This document shows positions 7,261 to 14,809 of a stretch of 21,825 nt of DNA, in pieces (positions within the stretch are counted from its first letter, which is position 1; each line of letters starts with the position of its first letter). The DNA is taken from assembly GCA_002721105.1 (NCBI GenBank), contig PBJL01000036.1, forward strand, positions 1 through 21,825, in the 5' to 3' direction. The translations under genes and the position numbers were made by a program. Source of the DNA: Acidiferrobacteraceae bacterium (GTDB taxonomy: Bacteria; Pseudomonadota; Gammaproteobacteria; Arenicellales; UBA868). Under the pieces are notes generated by a model. That model saw nothing but the letters and a program-made list of their open reading frames with translations, did not search any database and had not been told where the DNA came from.

Positions 7261-8301
7261 ATGGAATACACAAAATTAGGTAGAAGCGGTATCACGGTGT
7301 CAAAAATTTGCCTTGGAACTATGACGTGGGGAGAGCAAAATTCTAAAGAAGACGGTTTTGCTCAAATGGATTATGCCATCGAAAACGGTGTTAATTTCCT
7401 CGACACTGCAGAAATGTATCCTATAGATACTCGAGCTGCAACGTACGGTCATACTGAGGAAATAATTGGCAACTGGCTAAAGCAACGAAAAAATAGATCT
7501 GAAGTAGTTATTGCATCTAAAGTATGTGGGCCTGGGCGCCACCATGTACGACACGGTAAATGTAATTTTGATAGAAAAAATATTATTTCCGCGATCAATG
7601 GTAGTCTAAAACGTCTTCAAACAGACTACATTGATTTATATCAGCTACACTGGCCTGATCGAAATTGGGTTGATTTTGGAAATCTTGGTCAAAGTACTTT
7701 CATCCCTGACAATGGAGCAGACCGATCCGAAACACTTGATACAATCGATGAATTGATCAAGGAAGGCAAGATTCGAAGTTGGGGGCTATCCAATGAAAGT
7801 GCCTGGAGCGTGATGGATTTTGTAGGCCGAACAATTTGTAGGGATAATGATCAAATCCGGCCTGTTACTGTTCAAAACGCATACAATTTACTTAACCGAA
7901 AATTTGAAATATCACTGGCAGAAATCGCGTTTCGGGAAGATGTTGGATTGCTAGCATACGCTCCGGTTGCCGCAGGAGTGCTAACAGGAAAATATCTGAA
8001 TGGTGCACGCCCTACCGACGCTCGAATGACAATTTGGCCGCACCAGGATCGTTATTTTAATCCAAAAGCAGAAGTTGCAACTGAATCCTATATTCAACTG
8101 GCAAAAAAATTTGGGGTAGCACCCGAAATTTTGGCTCATGCTTTTGTAGTTAGTCGCTCCTTTGTAACCGCATCCATTATTGGAGGTACAAAAATCGAAC
8201 ATCTATCGCAGGCTTTCAAAGCACTTAGTTACGATATAAGCGAAGAGCTAGAACAAGAATTTGAAAGACTGCACCGAGAATATCTAGTGCCAGCCCCCTA
8301 A
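7261..8301 (+). CDS. tas: aldo/keto reductase of the Tas family
   Basis: 346 residues, the same size as E. coli Tas and similar from end to end by eye (GLGTMTxGEQNS-like start, SLKRLQTDYIDLYQLHWP, QNAYNLLNR, GVLTGKYLNGA, final PAP). NADPH-dependent carbonyl reduction is the family chemistry; the physiological substrate is unknown. The catalytic tetrad is complete: D48, Y53 in AEMYP, K87 in IASKV, H130 in QLHWP. The C-terminal NADP-binding part is present (SIIGGTKIEHLSQ). The start is ATG with a weak GAGAAA five bases upstream. It follows the uracil-DNA glycosylase gene by 85 bp and precedes the exporter gene by 105 bp on the same strand. Confidence 0.92.
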   Translation: MEYTKLGRSGITVSKICLGTMTWGEQNSKEDGFAQMDYAIENGVNFLDTAEMYPIDTRAATYGHTEEIIGNWLKQRKNRSEVVIASKVCGPGRHHVRHGKCNFDRKNIISAINGSLKRLQTDYIDLYQLHWPDRNWVDFGNLGQSTFIPDNGADRSETLDTIDELIKEGKIRSWGLSNESAWSVMDFVGRTICRDNDQIRPVTVQNAYNLLNRKFEISLAEIAFREDVGLLAYAPVAAGVLTGKYLNGARPTDARMTIWPHQDRYFNPKAEVATESYIQLAKKFGVAPEILAHAFVVSRSFVTASIIGGTKIEHLSQAFKALSYDISEELEQEFERLHREYLVPAP

Positions 8302-8406
8302 ATACCGCTATTGCAAATTTCCCAAGTCTACAAAAAACAGTCTATTGCATAATCTCCGGAAAAATCTATTAAATCTCAAACATTCACATTAAAAGGTATC
8401 CTTTGG

Positions 8407-9255
8407 ATGATCATAGCAGGTCTTTGCTTTGTTTCAATGACCGGGGTAATTCGCGGATTTCTCTCTGAAATGAATCCATTTCAGGCAGCATTCATCCGAT
8501 ATGTTTTTGGTTCTATTCTTGTGATCCCAATCATAATCAAGCTTGGATTTTCTGGCATTAGATCAAGCCCGATTGGATTATTTGCTACAAGGGGCATTGT
8601 CCATGGCATCGCTGTGATGTTATGGTTTTTCTCTATGACACGGATACCAGTCGCTGAAGTTTCAGCGTTAGGATTCACATCGACAATATTTACAATCATT
8701 GGTGCAATAATTTTCTTAAAAGAGCCATTGTATCGATACCGAATTGTTGCAGTTCTTTTCGGACTTACGGGCACCTTATTAATCTTACGACCAGGCTTTA
8801 AAGTAATCGAGATTGGCACCCTTGCGTTACTAGCATCAGCGATTTTAACGTCCTGCTCCTTGCTCATGGCAAAACACCTCACAAGAAACCAAAACAATAC
8901 GACAATTATTGCTTTTCTTTCAATATTCGCAATGCTAGCTCTGCTGCCATTTGCCTTTGCTGCATGGCGCACACCAAACTTATCAGAAATTTTTTGGTTG
9001 CTAATGACCGCTATTCTAGCTACGACAGCGCATTACGCTATGAACAAAGCATTTACTCTTGCAGACATCACGTCATTACAGCCAATTATGTTCTTACAAC
9101 TGATCTGGGCTACTTTACTGGGTTTATTAATATTTGATGAACATCCCGATCTTTGGGTATGGCTAGGCGGTGCGGTCATAGTAATAACTGCCACCATTAC
9201 ATCTAATCATGAGTCAAGATTGCAAACCAATCCAAAAACTAAAGCCATAGATTGA
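8407..9255 (+). CDS. EamA/DMT-superfamily permease
   Basis: 282 residues with ten predicted membrane helices in two EamA repeats (roughly 2-19, 26-45, 57-76, 81-102, 109-127 and 134-152, 165-184, 193-213, 220-240, 246-264). The first repeat ends with the conserved FLKEPLYRYRI; the second carries LADITSLQP and LIFDEHPDLWVWLG. This is an inner-membrane metabolite exporter or importer; substrate unknown. ATG at 8407 is preceded by AAAGG at nine bases. The frame is open upstream to 8353 and encodes family-like residues (TFTLKGILW) that normally begin such proteins, but offers no ATG, GTG or TTG. An ATT at 8368 is the only near-start codon, so the true N terminus may be longer. Confidence 0.88.
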   Translation: MIIAGLCFVSMTGVIRGFLSEMNPFQAAFIRYVFGSILVIPIIIKLGFSGIRSSPIGLFATRGIVHGIAVMLWFFSMTRIPVAEVSALGFTSTIFTIIGAIIFLKEPLYRYRIVAVLFGLTGTLLILRPGFKVIEIGTLALLASAILTSCSLLMAKHLTRNQNNTTIIAFLSIFAMLALLPFAFAAWRTPNLSEIFWLLMTAILATTAHYAMNKAFTLADITSLQPIMFLQLIWATLLGLLIFDEHPDLWVWLGGAVIVITATITSNHESRLQTNPKTKAID

Positions 9256-9282
9256 CCTCACTATCTCAAAAGGCCATAAAAT
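9252..9282 (+). promoter_or_regulatory. possible sigma-70 promoter for the DsbA-like gene
   Basis: TTGACC at 9252-9257 is followed, after 17 bases, by CATAAA (9275-9280), with TAAAAT overlapping at 9277-9282. It begins at the stop codon of the exporter gene and would give a leader of about 165 bases before the GTG at 9453. The match is partial and rests on sequence alone. Confidence 0.3.
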
Positions 9283-9353
9283 ATGCCAGAAACTAAAATT
9301 TTTCTTTGGGATTCATAATATAAATCTGAGTCAACATCTAAAATAGCGTTTCA

Positions 9354-9368
9354 CAAACTTGCGGTTTG
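9354..9368 (+). repeat. small hairpin in the leader of the DsbA-like gene
   Basis: CAAAC and GTTTG are perfect complements around a 5-base loop TTGCG. A wider pair, AATCTG (9323-9328) and CAGATT (9372-9377), encloses it. The 197-bp gap 9256-9452 holds this, the promoter candidate and no gene. Short arms make chance pairing quite possible. Confidence 0.3.
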
Positions 9369-9440
9369 ATCCAGATTAAGCGAAATTACCCGTTAACACA
9401 TATTTCAATTGTCTTTCTAGACCCAAAGCTAAATATGATT

Positions 9441-9446
9441 AAGGAG
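9441..9446 (+). promoter_or_regulatory. Shine-Dalgarno fixing a GTG start
   Basis: AAGGAG lies 6 bases before the GTG at 9453, giving a clear initiation site for the DsbA/HCCA-isomerase-like gene. No in-frame ATG lies near it. Confidence 0.8.
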
Positions 9447-9452
9447 TGATTC

Positions 9453-10055
9453 GTGGTAAAACGAATAGACTATTACTTCACTATTTCATCTCCGTGGGCT
9501 TATTTAGGGCACTCACGTCTAAAATCAATAGCTGCCTCTAACCAAATTGATATTTGTTACAGACCGGTAAATATTATAGAAATTTTTTCTAAGACAGGCG
9601 GAATATTGCTGAAAAAACGCTCAGAAGAAAGACAGCATTATCGATTGGTAGAACTCACTCGTTGGAGCAAACACCTAAACATAAAAATCAATCTTCATCC
9701 GCAACATCTACATGCATCTGACCATCTTGCCAATAAGGTCATTATTGCACTAACTGAAATGAATATTGACCCAGGGCCTATTTCGGAAACATTTGCGCGC
9801 GCAATATGGCTAGAGGATCAGGACATATCGGACATTGGCGTGATTTCATCACTATTACTCAATCATGAAATAGATCCTAAACCACTACTTATTAACGCAC
9901 AATCTAAAACAATCGAAGACAAATTTTCAAAGGAAACCCAATTAGCAATTGCTGGTGGTATTTTTGGTGTACCGTCTTATGTTGCCAAAGAGCAGATTTT
10001 TTGGGGCCAAGATCGACTTGATCTTCTTAGAAGTTTTATCTCAAACAATAATTAA
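9453..10055 (+). CDS. DsbA-family thioredoxin-fold protein, HCCA isomerase / kappa-GST type
   Basis: 200 residues from GTG. The fold is thioredoxin with a helical insertion, as in 2-hydroxychromene-2-carboxylate isomerases and kappa glutathione transferases. Seen: IDYYFTISSPWAYLGHSRL at the N terminus, where a serine (S12 or S13) replaces the CxxC of true DsbA and would activate glutathione; the helical insert from about 55 to 160; and the cis-proline P174 in GIFGVPSYV followed by FWGQDRLDLL. It is therefore a glutathione-dependent isomerase or transferase rather than a disulfide oxidase. No naphthalene or other aromatic catabolic genes are near, so the substrate is unknown. It precedes the hydroxyacid dehydrogenase gene by 24 bp and is probably co-transcribed. 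Confidence 0.88.
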   Translation: MVKRIDYYFTISSPWAYLGHSRLKSIAASNQIDICYRPVNIIEIFSKTGGILLKKRSEERQHYRLVELTRWSKHLNIKINLHPQHLHASDHLANKVIIALTEMNIDPGPISETFARAIWLEDQDISDIGVISSLLLNHEIDPKPLLINAQSKTIEDKFSKETQLAIAGGIFGVPSYVAKEQIFWGQDRLDLLRSFISNNN

Positions 10056-10079
10056 ATAGTCCCGAAGGCTACCAACCAA

Positions 10080-11075
10080 ATGAGTGCAAAAAAAACAAAT
10101 ATAGTTGTCCAAGGCATTTCAGAAATAAACGAAATTCCAGAGCTTATCGAAATAAATAGCTATGCAAATATTCGCTGTGCTCCTGATCTAGAAACACTGC
10201 GTAATTTCCTCCCTGGAGCAGAGGTCCTGCTAGGATGGAATTTTGATGCTGACATCCTTGAAAAAGCATGGGATCAAGCGACCCATCTAAAATGGATCCA
10301 ATGGGGAGGAGCTGGAGTTGATGCCGTTTTATTCCCTGACTTAGTTGAGAGTGATGTCGCGTTAACAAATATGAAAGGCATCTTTGATCGGGCAATGGCG
10401 GAATATGTGCTTGGTTTAATTATTGCTTTTGCCAAGGATTTCCCAGAAACATACAAGGCTCAAACAGAACGTCGCTGGTCTTATCGACTAACAAATTGCA
10501 TAGAAAACTCCAATGTACTAATAATTGGGACAGGCGGGATCGGGCGAATGATCGGCTATCTACTAAAAGCTGTTGGATGTCATGTCACTGGTGTGGCACG
10601 AACAGCACGTTTAGCTGATGATGTATTTGATAGTACTTATTCCATTGAAGATGTTGACGAAGCGTTAATTGGAGCAGATTACGTGGTTCTAGCCACTCCA
10701 CTGACTGCTCAGACCAAAAACTTTTTTGGCGAAAATCAATTTGCTAGAATGAAACATAGCTCCTACTTTATCAATGTTGGTCGAGGCGAGTTGATAAATG
10801 AACACGCTCTAATCGACGCTCTAGAGAAGAAAAATATTTCTGGCGCTGCGCTTGATGTTTTCCAAACAGAACCACTACCACCTGACAATCCTTTATGGTC
10901 AATGAATAATGTCATCATCTCACCGCATATGTCCGGCGATTATTTTGGCCACCGTTCAGCGATGGCTCATCTGTTTCTCGAAAACTTAAATTGCTTCCGG
11001 CATAATCTACCGCTACGAAATACTATTGATAAAAACCTTGGATTTATCGCAACTAAACCTTTGACTAATCAATAA
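10080..11075 (+). CDS. D-isomer-specific 2-hydroxyacid dehydrogenase
   Basis: 331 residues. NAD(P)-linked oxidation of a D-2-hydroxyacid or, more likely in the cell, reduction of a 2-oxoacid such as glyoxylate or hydroxypyruvate. Seen: the catalytic-domain motif WIQWGGAGVDAV; the Rossmann loop IIGTGGIGRMIG (148-159); VVLATPLT; and the catalytic triad R235 in INVGRGEL, E264 in FQTEPLP, H283 in SPHMSG. Length and motifs match the GhrA/GyaR-like branch; phosphoglycerate or erythronate-4-phosphate dehydrogenases are longer or differ. Start is ATG with only a weak GAAGG upstream. It follows the DsbA-like gene by 24 bp and converges on the malonyl-CoA decarboxylase gene with an 18-bp gap. Confidence 0.9.
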   Translation: MSAKKTNIVVQGISEINEIPELIEINSYANIRCAPDLETLRNFLPGAEVLLGWNFDADILEKAWDQATHLKWIQWGGAGVDAVLFPDLVESDVALTNMKGIFDRAMAEYVLGLIIAFAKDFPETYKAQTERRWSYRLTNCIENSNVLIIGTGGIGRMIGYLLKAVGCHVTGVARTARLADDVFDSTYSIEDVDEALIGADYVVLATPLTAQTKNFFGENQFARMKHSSYFINVGRGELINEHALIDALEKKNISGAALDVFQTEPLPPDNPLWSMNNVIISPHMSGDYFGHRSAMAHLFLENLNCFRHNLPLRNTIDKNLGFIATKPLTNQ

Positions 11076-11093
11076 ATCTAGGCATAAAACTTA

Positions 11094-12521
11094 CTATGGA
11101 AGAAGCGTGGCTATATTTTTACTGTAAGAAATTTTACCTAGGATGTGATAGCGTTCATGATTGGACTCTATGTCTTTTGATTGGTACCGATAATTAATCA
11201 TGAGGCAAGCTGATTCCCTCTGGCCTTTTCTGGAAACATCACCCATCCAGTTCAAACGCTCCATACTGGCACCGTTCGACAAGTGAAAATTTGCGACTCT
11301 ATCTAGAGCAGCGATACCACTCTTCTCATTAATTAAATAGTGAGTGGCGAGAGCGAGAATGGTATCACGTAGGTCGTATTTATTGATACCATCCTGAATC
11401 CAACTTCGATCTAGAAAAATTCGCTTTTCTTCCTCAGGGCTAATTTTAGATAGCAAAGGTGCCAAGATTTCTAAGGTGCCCGAACCCAGACGAAAATTTT
11501 TCAAATTTTCTTGTAACCAAGCTCGAAATCCTGGGATTGGCGACAATGTCACAAAACTTCTCAAATTCTCATTATTTTGCGATAGTTGATCGACAACCTG
11601 CTTAATCAAAAAACTTCCGAAACCTACCCCATCTAGACCAGGTTGAGTAGCTGATATGGAATAAAAAACAGCTGTGTCAGCTTTAGCTGCCTCAACTTCA
11701 CCTTCACCCAGTTTTAAGAGATCTTGAATCTTGTGTGGTAGGCCGTCTGTCAACGCTATCCAGACGAAGATCAGGGGATCGTTTGGCATTTGGGGATGAA
11801 TGAATGCGTAGCAACAACGGTCACCAGCTGCTAAGCGATGCTTTATATCTTGCCACGACCGAATAGCATGTACCGCTTCGTGTCTGGCTAGCTCTTCTAT
11901 TAGTACTGCTGGCGCATCCCATGTAATTCTGCGTAAGTCTAGAAAACCGACATCAAACCAAGAAGCAAGGAGATCTCTAAACTCACGATCGAATGCCTCA
12001 AGCTGTAAATTTTGATCCTTTATTGTTATGAGCTCTGCTCTCATATCAACAAGAAATTTAACCCCTTCATGTAGTGCATTAAAACGTGTCAATAATCGTA
12101 TTCGTGGAGATACAAGCGTCGCGCGAAGCTTTTCTTCAGCTAGAAGATCTGGTCTACCATCAACCATTACTCTTTCAGAGTTCTTTGCCAATCTAAGCCA
12201 TTTCCTCACTGCGTCCTCAAGTAAGTCAATATCGACACCATACTCATCACCGAGTAGCCTTAAAAATACCTTCCTGCCTTCCTTATTCAAGCCTAGATAG
12301 ACACCACCAAGATTTGCGGCACGAGCTCTAGCCGAAGCGGCACCGCCAGTATCTGATAAGCAACTATTTACCTGGCGACGAATCCATTCAAAGTCTTCTG
12401 GCGGAAGATGTGGTCTAATATTTCCAGTCAGACGATTTCTCGCTGTTTGACCAATATCTAACCAAGTTTTATGCAGTTGTCTTAAGCTTCGGTCAATAAT
12501 CTTTTTTTTTGGTATTTCCAT
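11094..12521 (-). CDS. malonyl-CoA decarboxylase
   Basis: 475 residues, normal for the bacterial enzyme, which converts malonyl-CoA to acetyl-CoA and CO2. An N-terminal helical domain (about 1-200) is followed by the GNAT-like catalytic domain: LARHEAVHAIRSW at 211-223, FIHPQMPNDPLIFVWIALTDG, FYSISATQPGLDGVGFGSFL (286-305), FVTLSPIPGFRAWL (323-336), and NFHLSNGASMERLNW, whose H413 corresponds to the catalytic histidine region of the human enzyme. The ATG has only a weak ribosome site. No malonyl-CoA synthetase (matB) or malonate carrier is nearby, so it is not in a typical mat operon and may serve to drain malonyl-CoA or degrade malonate made elsewhere. It lies 68 bp downstream of the DUF4396-like gene on the same strand. 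Confidence 0.94.
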   Translation of the reverse strand: MEIPKKKIIDRSLRQLHKTWLDIGQTARNRLTGNIRPHLPPEDFEWIRRQVNSCLSDTGGAASARARAANLGGVYLGLNKEGRKVFLRLLGDEYGVDIDLLEDAVRKWLRLAKNSERVMVDGRPDLLAEEKLRATLVSPRIRLLTRFNALHEGVKFLVDMRAELITIKDQNLQLEAFDREFRDLLASWFDVGFLDLRRITWDAPAVLIEELARHEAVHAIRSWQDIKHRLAAGDRCCYAFIHPQMPNDPLIFVWIALTDGLPHKIQDLLKLGEGEVEAAKADTAVFYSISATQPGLDGVGFGSFLIKQVVDQLSQNNENLRSFVTLSPIPGFRAWLQENLKNFRLGSGTLEILAPLLSKISPEEEKRIFLDRSWIQDGINKYDLRDTILALATHYLINEKSGIAALDRVANFHLSNGASMERLNWMGDVSRKGQRESACLMINYRYQSKDIESNHERYHILGKISYSKNIATLLP

Positions 12522-12553
12522 TACTCTGTCGGCTTGGCGTATATCTTTATGAT

Positions 12554-12578
12554 ATTTTTAAGTCTTTAATTTAAAAAT
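12554..12578. repeat. AT-only inverted repeat between the DUF4396-like gene and the malonyl-CoA decarboxylase gene
   Basis: ATTTTTAA (12554-12561) and TTAAAAAT (12571-12578) are perfect 8-bp arms around a 9-base spacer. All pairs are A-T, so stability as RNA is low and chance is plausible in this base composition. Confidence 0.3.
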
Positions 12579-12589
12579 TACATATCTTC

Positions 12590-13057
12590 CTAATGACATG
12601 ATCGACCAAGCTTCTTTAATCGCCAATAATTGTAGGGCAATGGGGTAATGAAACCAGCCATCAACATTAAAGGAAGCACCCCTAAGGAAAGTTTCGCAGA
12701 GCCATTAACTGCCAAATCTACTAGATTCATAGCTAATTCCATCGATACCATTGAAATTAATGACATTCCAAGCGCTGTTCTAAAAGCAAATTTCCACGAC
12801 ATCTGTTTCAATAGAACAAACACTTCCAACACAATAGATGTAATAATTCCATTAATGATAGCTAGTAGGAAAATCATACTTGATGGCCATGGAATTTCTA
12901 ATATCTGAAAAACTCCAATTGTGCCGAGATCTCCAATTGAGCATCCTGCTAGACACCACAGAGTATTTTTTGTAGCTCGTAACCATGTGTGTCTACATAC
13001 CCAAGATATCTTTAAACTGGCCCCCAAAACAATCGGGTTTAATGAAAATCGCACCAT
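12590..13057 (-). CDS. DUF4396-like inner-membrane protein
   Basis: 155 residues with about four membrane helices (roughly 32-52, 60-83, 93-117, 122-140). The order of motifs follows DUF4396 proteins: a Cys-containing first helix TLWCLAGCSIGDLG, an EVFVLLKQMS loop, the middle helix ALGMSLISMVSMELAMNLVD, and a last helix ending PLPYNYWRLK. Function of the family is unknown; conserved cysteines and an acidic membrane residue hint at metal or small-molecule handling, which is speculation. ATG at 13057 has no ribosome site. The frame stays open upstream to 13118 and would add a further hydrophobic segment (YVFGLISIFINTF) but offers no ATG, GTG or TTG, so the N terminus is uncertain. Divergent from the PD-(D/E)XK nuclease gene. 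Confidence 0.75.
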   Translation of the reverse strand: MVRFSLNPIVLGASLKISWVCRHTWLRATKNTLWCLAGCSIGDLGTIGVFQILEIPWPSSMIFLLAIINGIITSIVLEVFVLLKQMSWKFAFRTALGMSLISMVSMELAMNLVDLAVNGSAKLSLGVLPLMLMAGFITPLPYNYWRLKKLGRSCH

Positions 13058-13113
13058 GAATGTATTAATAAAGATTGAGATCAGCCCAAAAACGTATACT
13101 AAACATTCCCCTG

Positions 13114-13125
13114 TCTGAAATCAGA
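13114..13125. repeat. short palindrome in the divergent DUF4396/nuclease gap
   Basis: TCTGA-AA-TCAGA is a perfect 5-bp inverted repeat with a 2-base centre. It lies in the 164-bp gap between the two divergent genes and is followed by GGAGG (13129-13133) with no reading frame behind it. It could be a protein-binding site; its short length allows chance. Confidence 0.3.
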
Positions 13126-13221
13126 TTTGGAGGATTAACTATTAATATACCATTAACTTATACTTCGAGATGTTGAAAAACCGATCAATTTTGCTCTAGA
13201 GATAGATTCATCACAAAATAA

Positions 13222-14031
13222 ATGACAAAAATAAACATCATCGATGAAGATCCCTTTGCTCGCTTTGGCATCACACACCTCTCAGCGACGTCATTACTAC
13301 AATTCCGAAATGATCCGGCACTAGGGATAGTCTACTTAATTCTTAGAGTGAGAGAAATAGGAAGCCCAGCAATGCATCGCGGCACAGCTATTGACGAAGC
13401 TATAGGACTCCTACTTACAGACGACTCTCAATCCAAAAGTCTTGAAACAATTAAACGTTTTGCCACTCAGAATTATCGTCGGTTAATCAGCGAAGACACG
13501 GAAACTTATAATGGTCGATATGTTGAACATGAACTCAGAGTTTTGCTCAACTGTCTTGATGTGTGTTTTCCTTTAATGCAATCATGGGATAAACCAACTG
13601 CATATCAAAAAGAGATCTGTATAAATATTACAGGTATAGAAGTTCCGATCCGTGGATATATCGATTTACTATATCCTTATGAAGTACGTGAATTGAAATC
13701 TACGGTAAAACCAAAACGCGAGATCATTCCAGATCATGCTTTTCAAGTTTCAACATACGCCTTAGCAATCCAAAACGAAACCGGTGAATGGCCTGAAGCT
13801 TGTGTAGATTACCTGACTCCTACCGCTCTTCAATCTTACACTTTAGACGATGTCGAGAGTCAAGCACAGGAGGTGATAAATGAAGCTTTCGCGATCAGAT
13901 CTCTCTTATCTAAAGCCAAAGATCATGCCACACTTAGCACCATGATCACACCAGATTTTAAAAAAAGCATTTGGAAATATCGTCCCCAGTCAAAACGTGC
14001 AGCCATCGATTTCTTCGCTACCAAAAATTAA
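13222..14031 (+). CDS. PD-(D/E)XK superfamily nuclease (RecB-like, phage-exonuclease-like)
   Basis: 269 residues. Seen: HLSATSLLQFRNDPALG at 19-35 and GSPAMHRGTAIDEAIG at 47-62, an N-terminal pattern I associate with phage and Cas4/RecB-like PD-(D/E)XK nucleases; then the core D148 in RGYIDLLYP, E157-x-K159 in RELKST, and the helix motif Q175-x3-Y179 in FQVSTYA. The usual motif-I histidine (often GTAVHEA) is an aspartate here (D58). The core metal ligands are intact, so activity is expected; whether on single or double strands is unknown. No helicase, integrase or capsid gene is near, so it looks like a stand-alone copy of a phage-like exonuclease. The ATG has no ribosome site. It converges on the LysM gene with 28 bp between. 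Confidence 0.82.
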   Translation: MTKINIIDEDPFARFGITHLSATSLLQFRNDPALGIVYLILRVREIGSPAMHRGTAIDEAIGLLLTDDSQSKSLETIKRFATQNYRRLISEDTETYNGRYVEHELRVLLNCLDVCFPLMQSWDKPTAYQKEICINITGIEVPIRGYIDLLYPYEVRELKSTVKPKREIIPDHAFQVSTYALAIQNETGEWPEACVDYLTPTALQSYTLDDVESQAQEVINEAFAIRSLLSKAKDHATLSTMITPDFKKSIWKYRPQSKRAAIDFFATKN

Positions 14032-14045
14032 GTATTTTTAAAAAT
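14023..14045. repeat. AT-only palindromes at the nuclease/LysM convergence
   Basis: AAAAAT (14023-14028) pairs with ATTTTT (14034-14039), and ATTTTTAAAAAT (14034-14045) is itself a perfect 12-bp palindrome. They span the nuclease stop codon and the 28-bp convergent gap. They might act as weak terminators on both strands, but A-T pairs alone make a poor terminator stem. Confidence 0.3.
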
Positions 14046-14059
14046 TCTTTATTTATCTT

Positions 14060-14809
14060 TTATTTCAACGTGCTCGGACATTCTTTTTTTCTATCGTCTG
14101 TCAGTTGCTTGGACATTTGTGAAATCAAACCCTGCAAAAGAGACTCAGACTCAATGACTAATTTATCAAGCGACGCTGTCTTAAGAGCCTCAACTTCATA
14201 ATCGTCATAGATTGTTGGCTTATAATTTCCCCAGCCTGAAAGCGTGCATTGAAGATGTATTGCAACTGGATCTTCGTCAACTGATGACCAAATCCTACAA
14301 TTCACCTCACCTCGCTTGATAAACCGCTTATCATTTCCTACATCGATATCCAAAAAAGCCTCATTTGATTCATCATATGTAACCTTTGACCACAGTGCTC
14401 CATATTCTTGTGCCTCATGGGAAAGAGACGGAATTTGTGACCGCAACAGCCTTCTGATATTTTTTTCGAAACTGGCTTTGCTAGCAGCCGTATATGATCC
14501 CTTAACATCAACATTGACCCAACTTATGATTCTTATCTGGCAGGGCAGCGAATAATTCCATTCAGCAGAATCAGGTAAATGTAAAATCTGCCCAGGATAT
14601 ATTAATCCATCGCCCGCCAGATTATTGCGTTTCATTAACTGTGCGCAAGGAACCTTATACTGCTCAGCGATATTGCAAACCGTATCGCCAGGTTTTACCT
14701 CATATCCATTTAAAAGTTCTTCTGCTTTAACGCTCGAAAAACTCACCAACAAGGAAATCAAAGAAATGACGATAATAATTTTTGTCTTGATATGCATCTT
14801 TTCGTTCAT
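14060..14809 (-). CDS. secreted LysM-domain protein of unknown function
   Basis: 249 residues from the ATG at 14809. N-terminal signal peptide: Lys-rich MNEKMHIKTK, hydrophobic IIIVISLISLLVSF, and a likely signal peptidase I cut after VKA (residue 29). A single LysM domain follows at about 35-79 (GYEVKPGDTVCNIAEQY to YPGQILHLP), which should bind peptidoglycan or related N-acetylglucosamine polymers in the periplasm. Cys45 and Cys55 inside the LysM could form a disulfide. The remaining 170 residues are not a family I recognise; they contain more cysteines (VNCRIW, LQCTLSGWG, KKECP) and no catalytic motif I can name. The frame continues to an ATG at 14872, but that would put 21 residues ahead of the signal peptide, so the shorter start is chosen. 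The promoter must lie in the long gap upstream. Confidence 0.8.
   Translation of the reverse strand: MNEKMHIKTKIIIVISLISLLVSFSSVKAEELLNGYEVKPGDTVCNIAEQYKVPCAQLMKRNNLAGDGLIYPGQILHLPDSAEWNYSLPCQIRIISWVNVDVKGSYTAASKASFEKNIRRLLRSQIPSLSHEAQEYGALWSKVTYDESNEAFLDIDVGNDKRFIKRGEVNCRIWSSVDEDPVAIHLQCTLSGWGNYKPTIYDDYEVEALKTASLDKLVIESESLLQGLISQMSKQLTDDRKKECPSTLK

Noticed and set aside
8481..8972. Long minus-strand open frame within the exporter gene
   Set aside because: It is antisense to a gene with a clear ten-helix EamA pattern; its translation has no recognisable domain.
9283..9318. Eleven-codon frame with a distant AAAGG site between the exporter and DsbA-like genes
   Set aside because: Too short to support; weak spacing; no sign of coding.
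13170..13199. Nine-codon frame starting with ATG upstream of the nuclease gene
   Set aside because: No ribosome site, too short to judge, and no attenuator-like structure follows.
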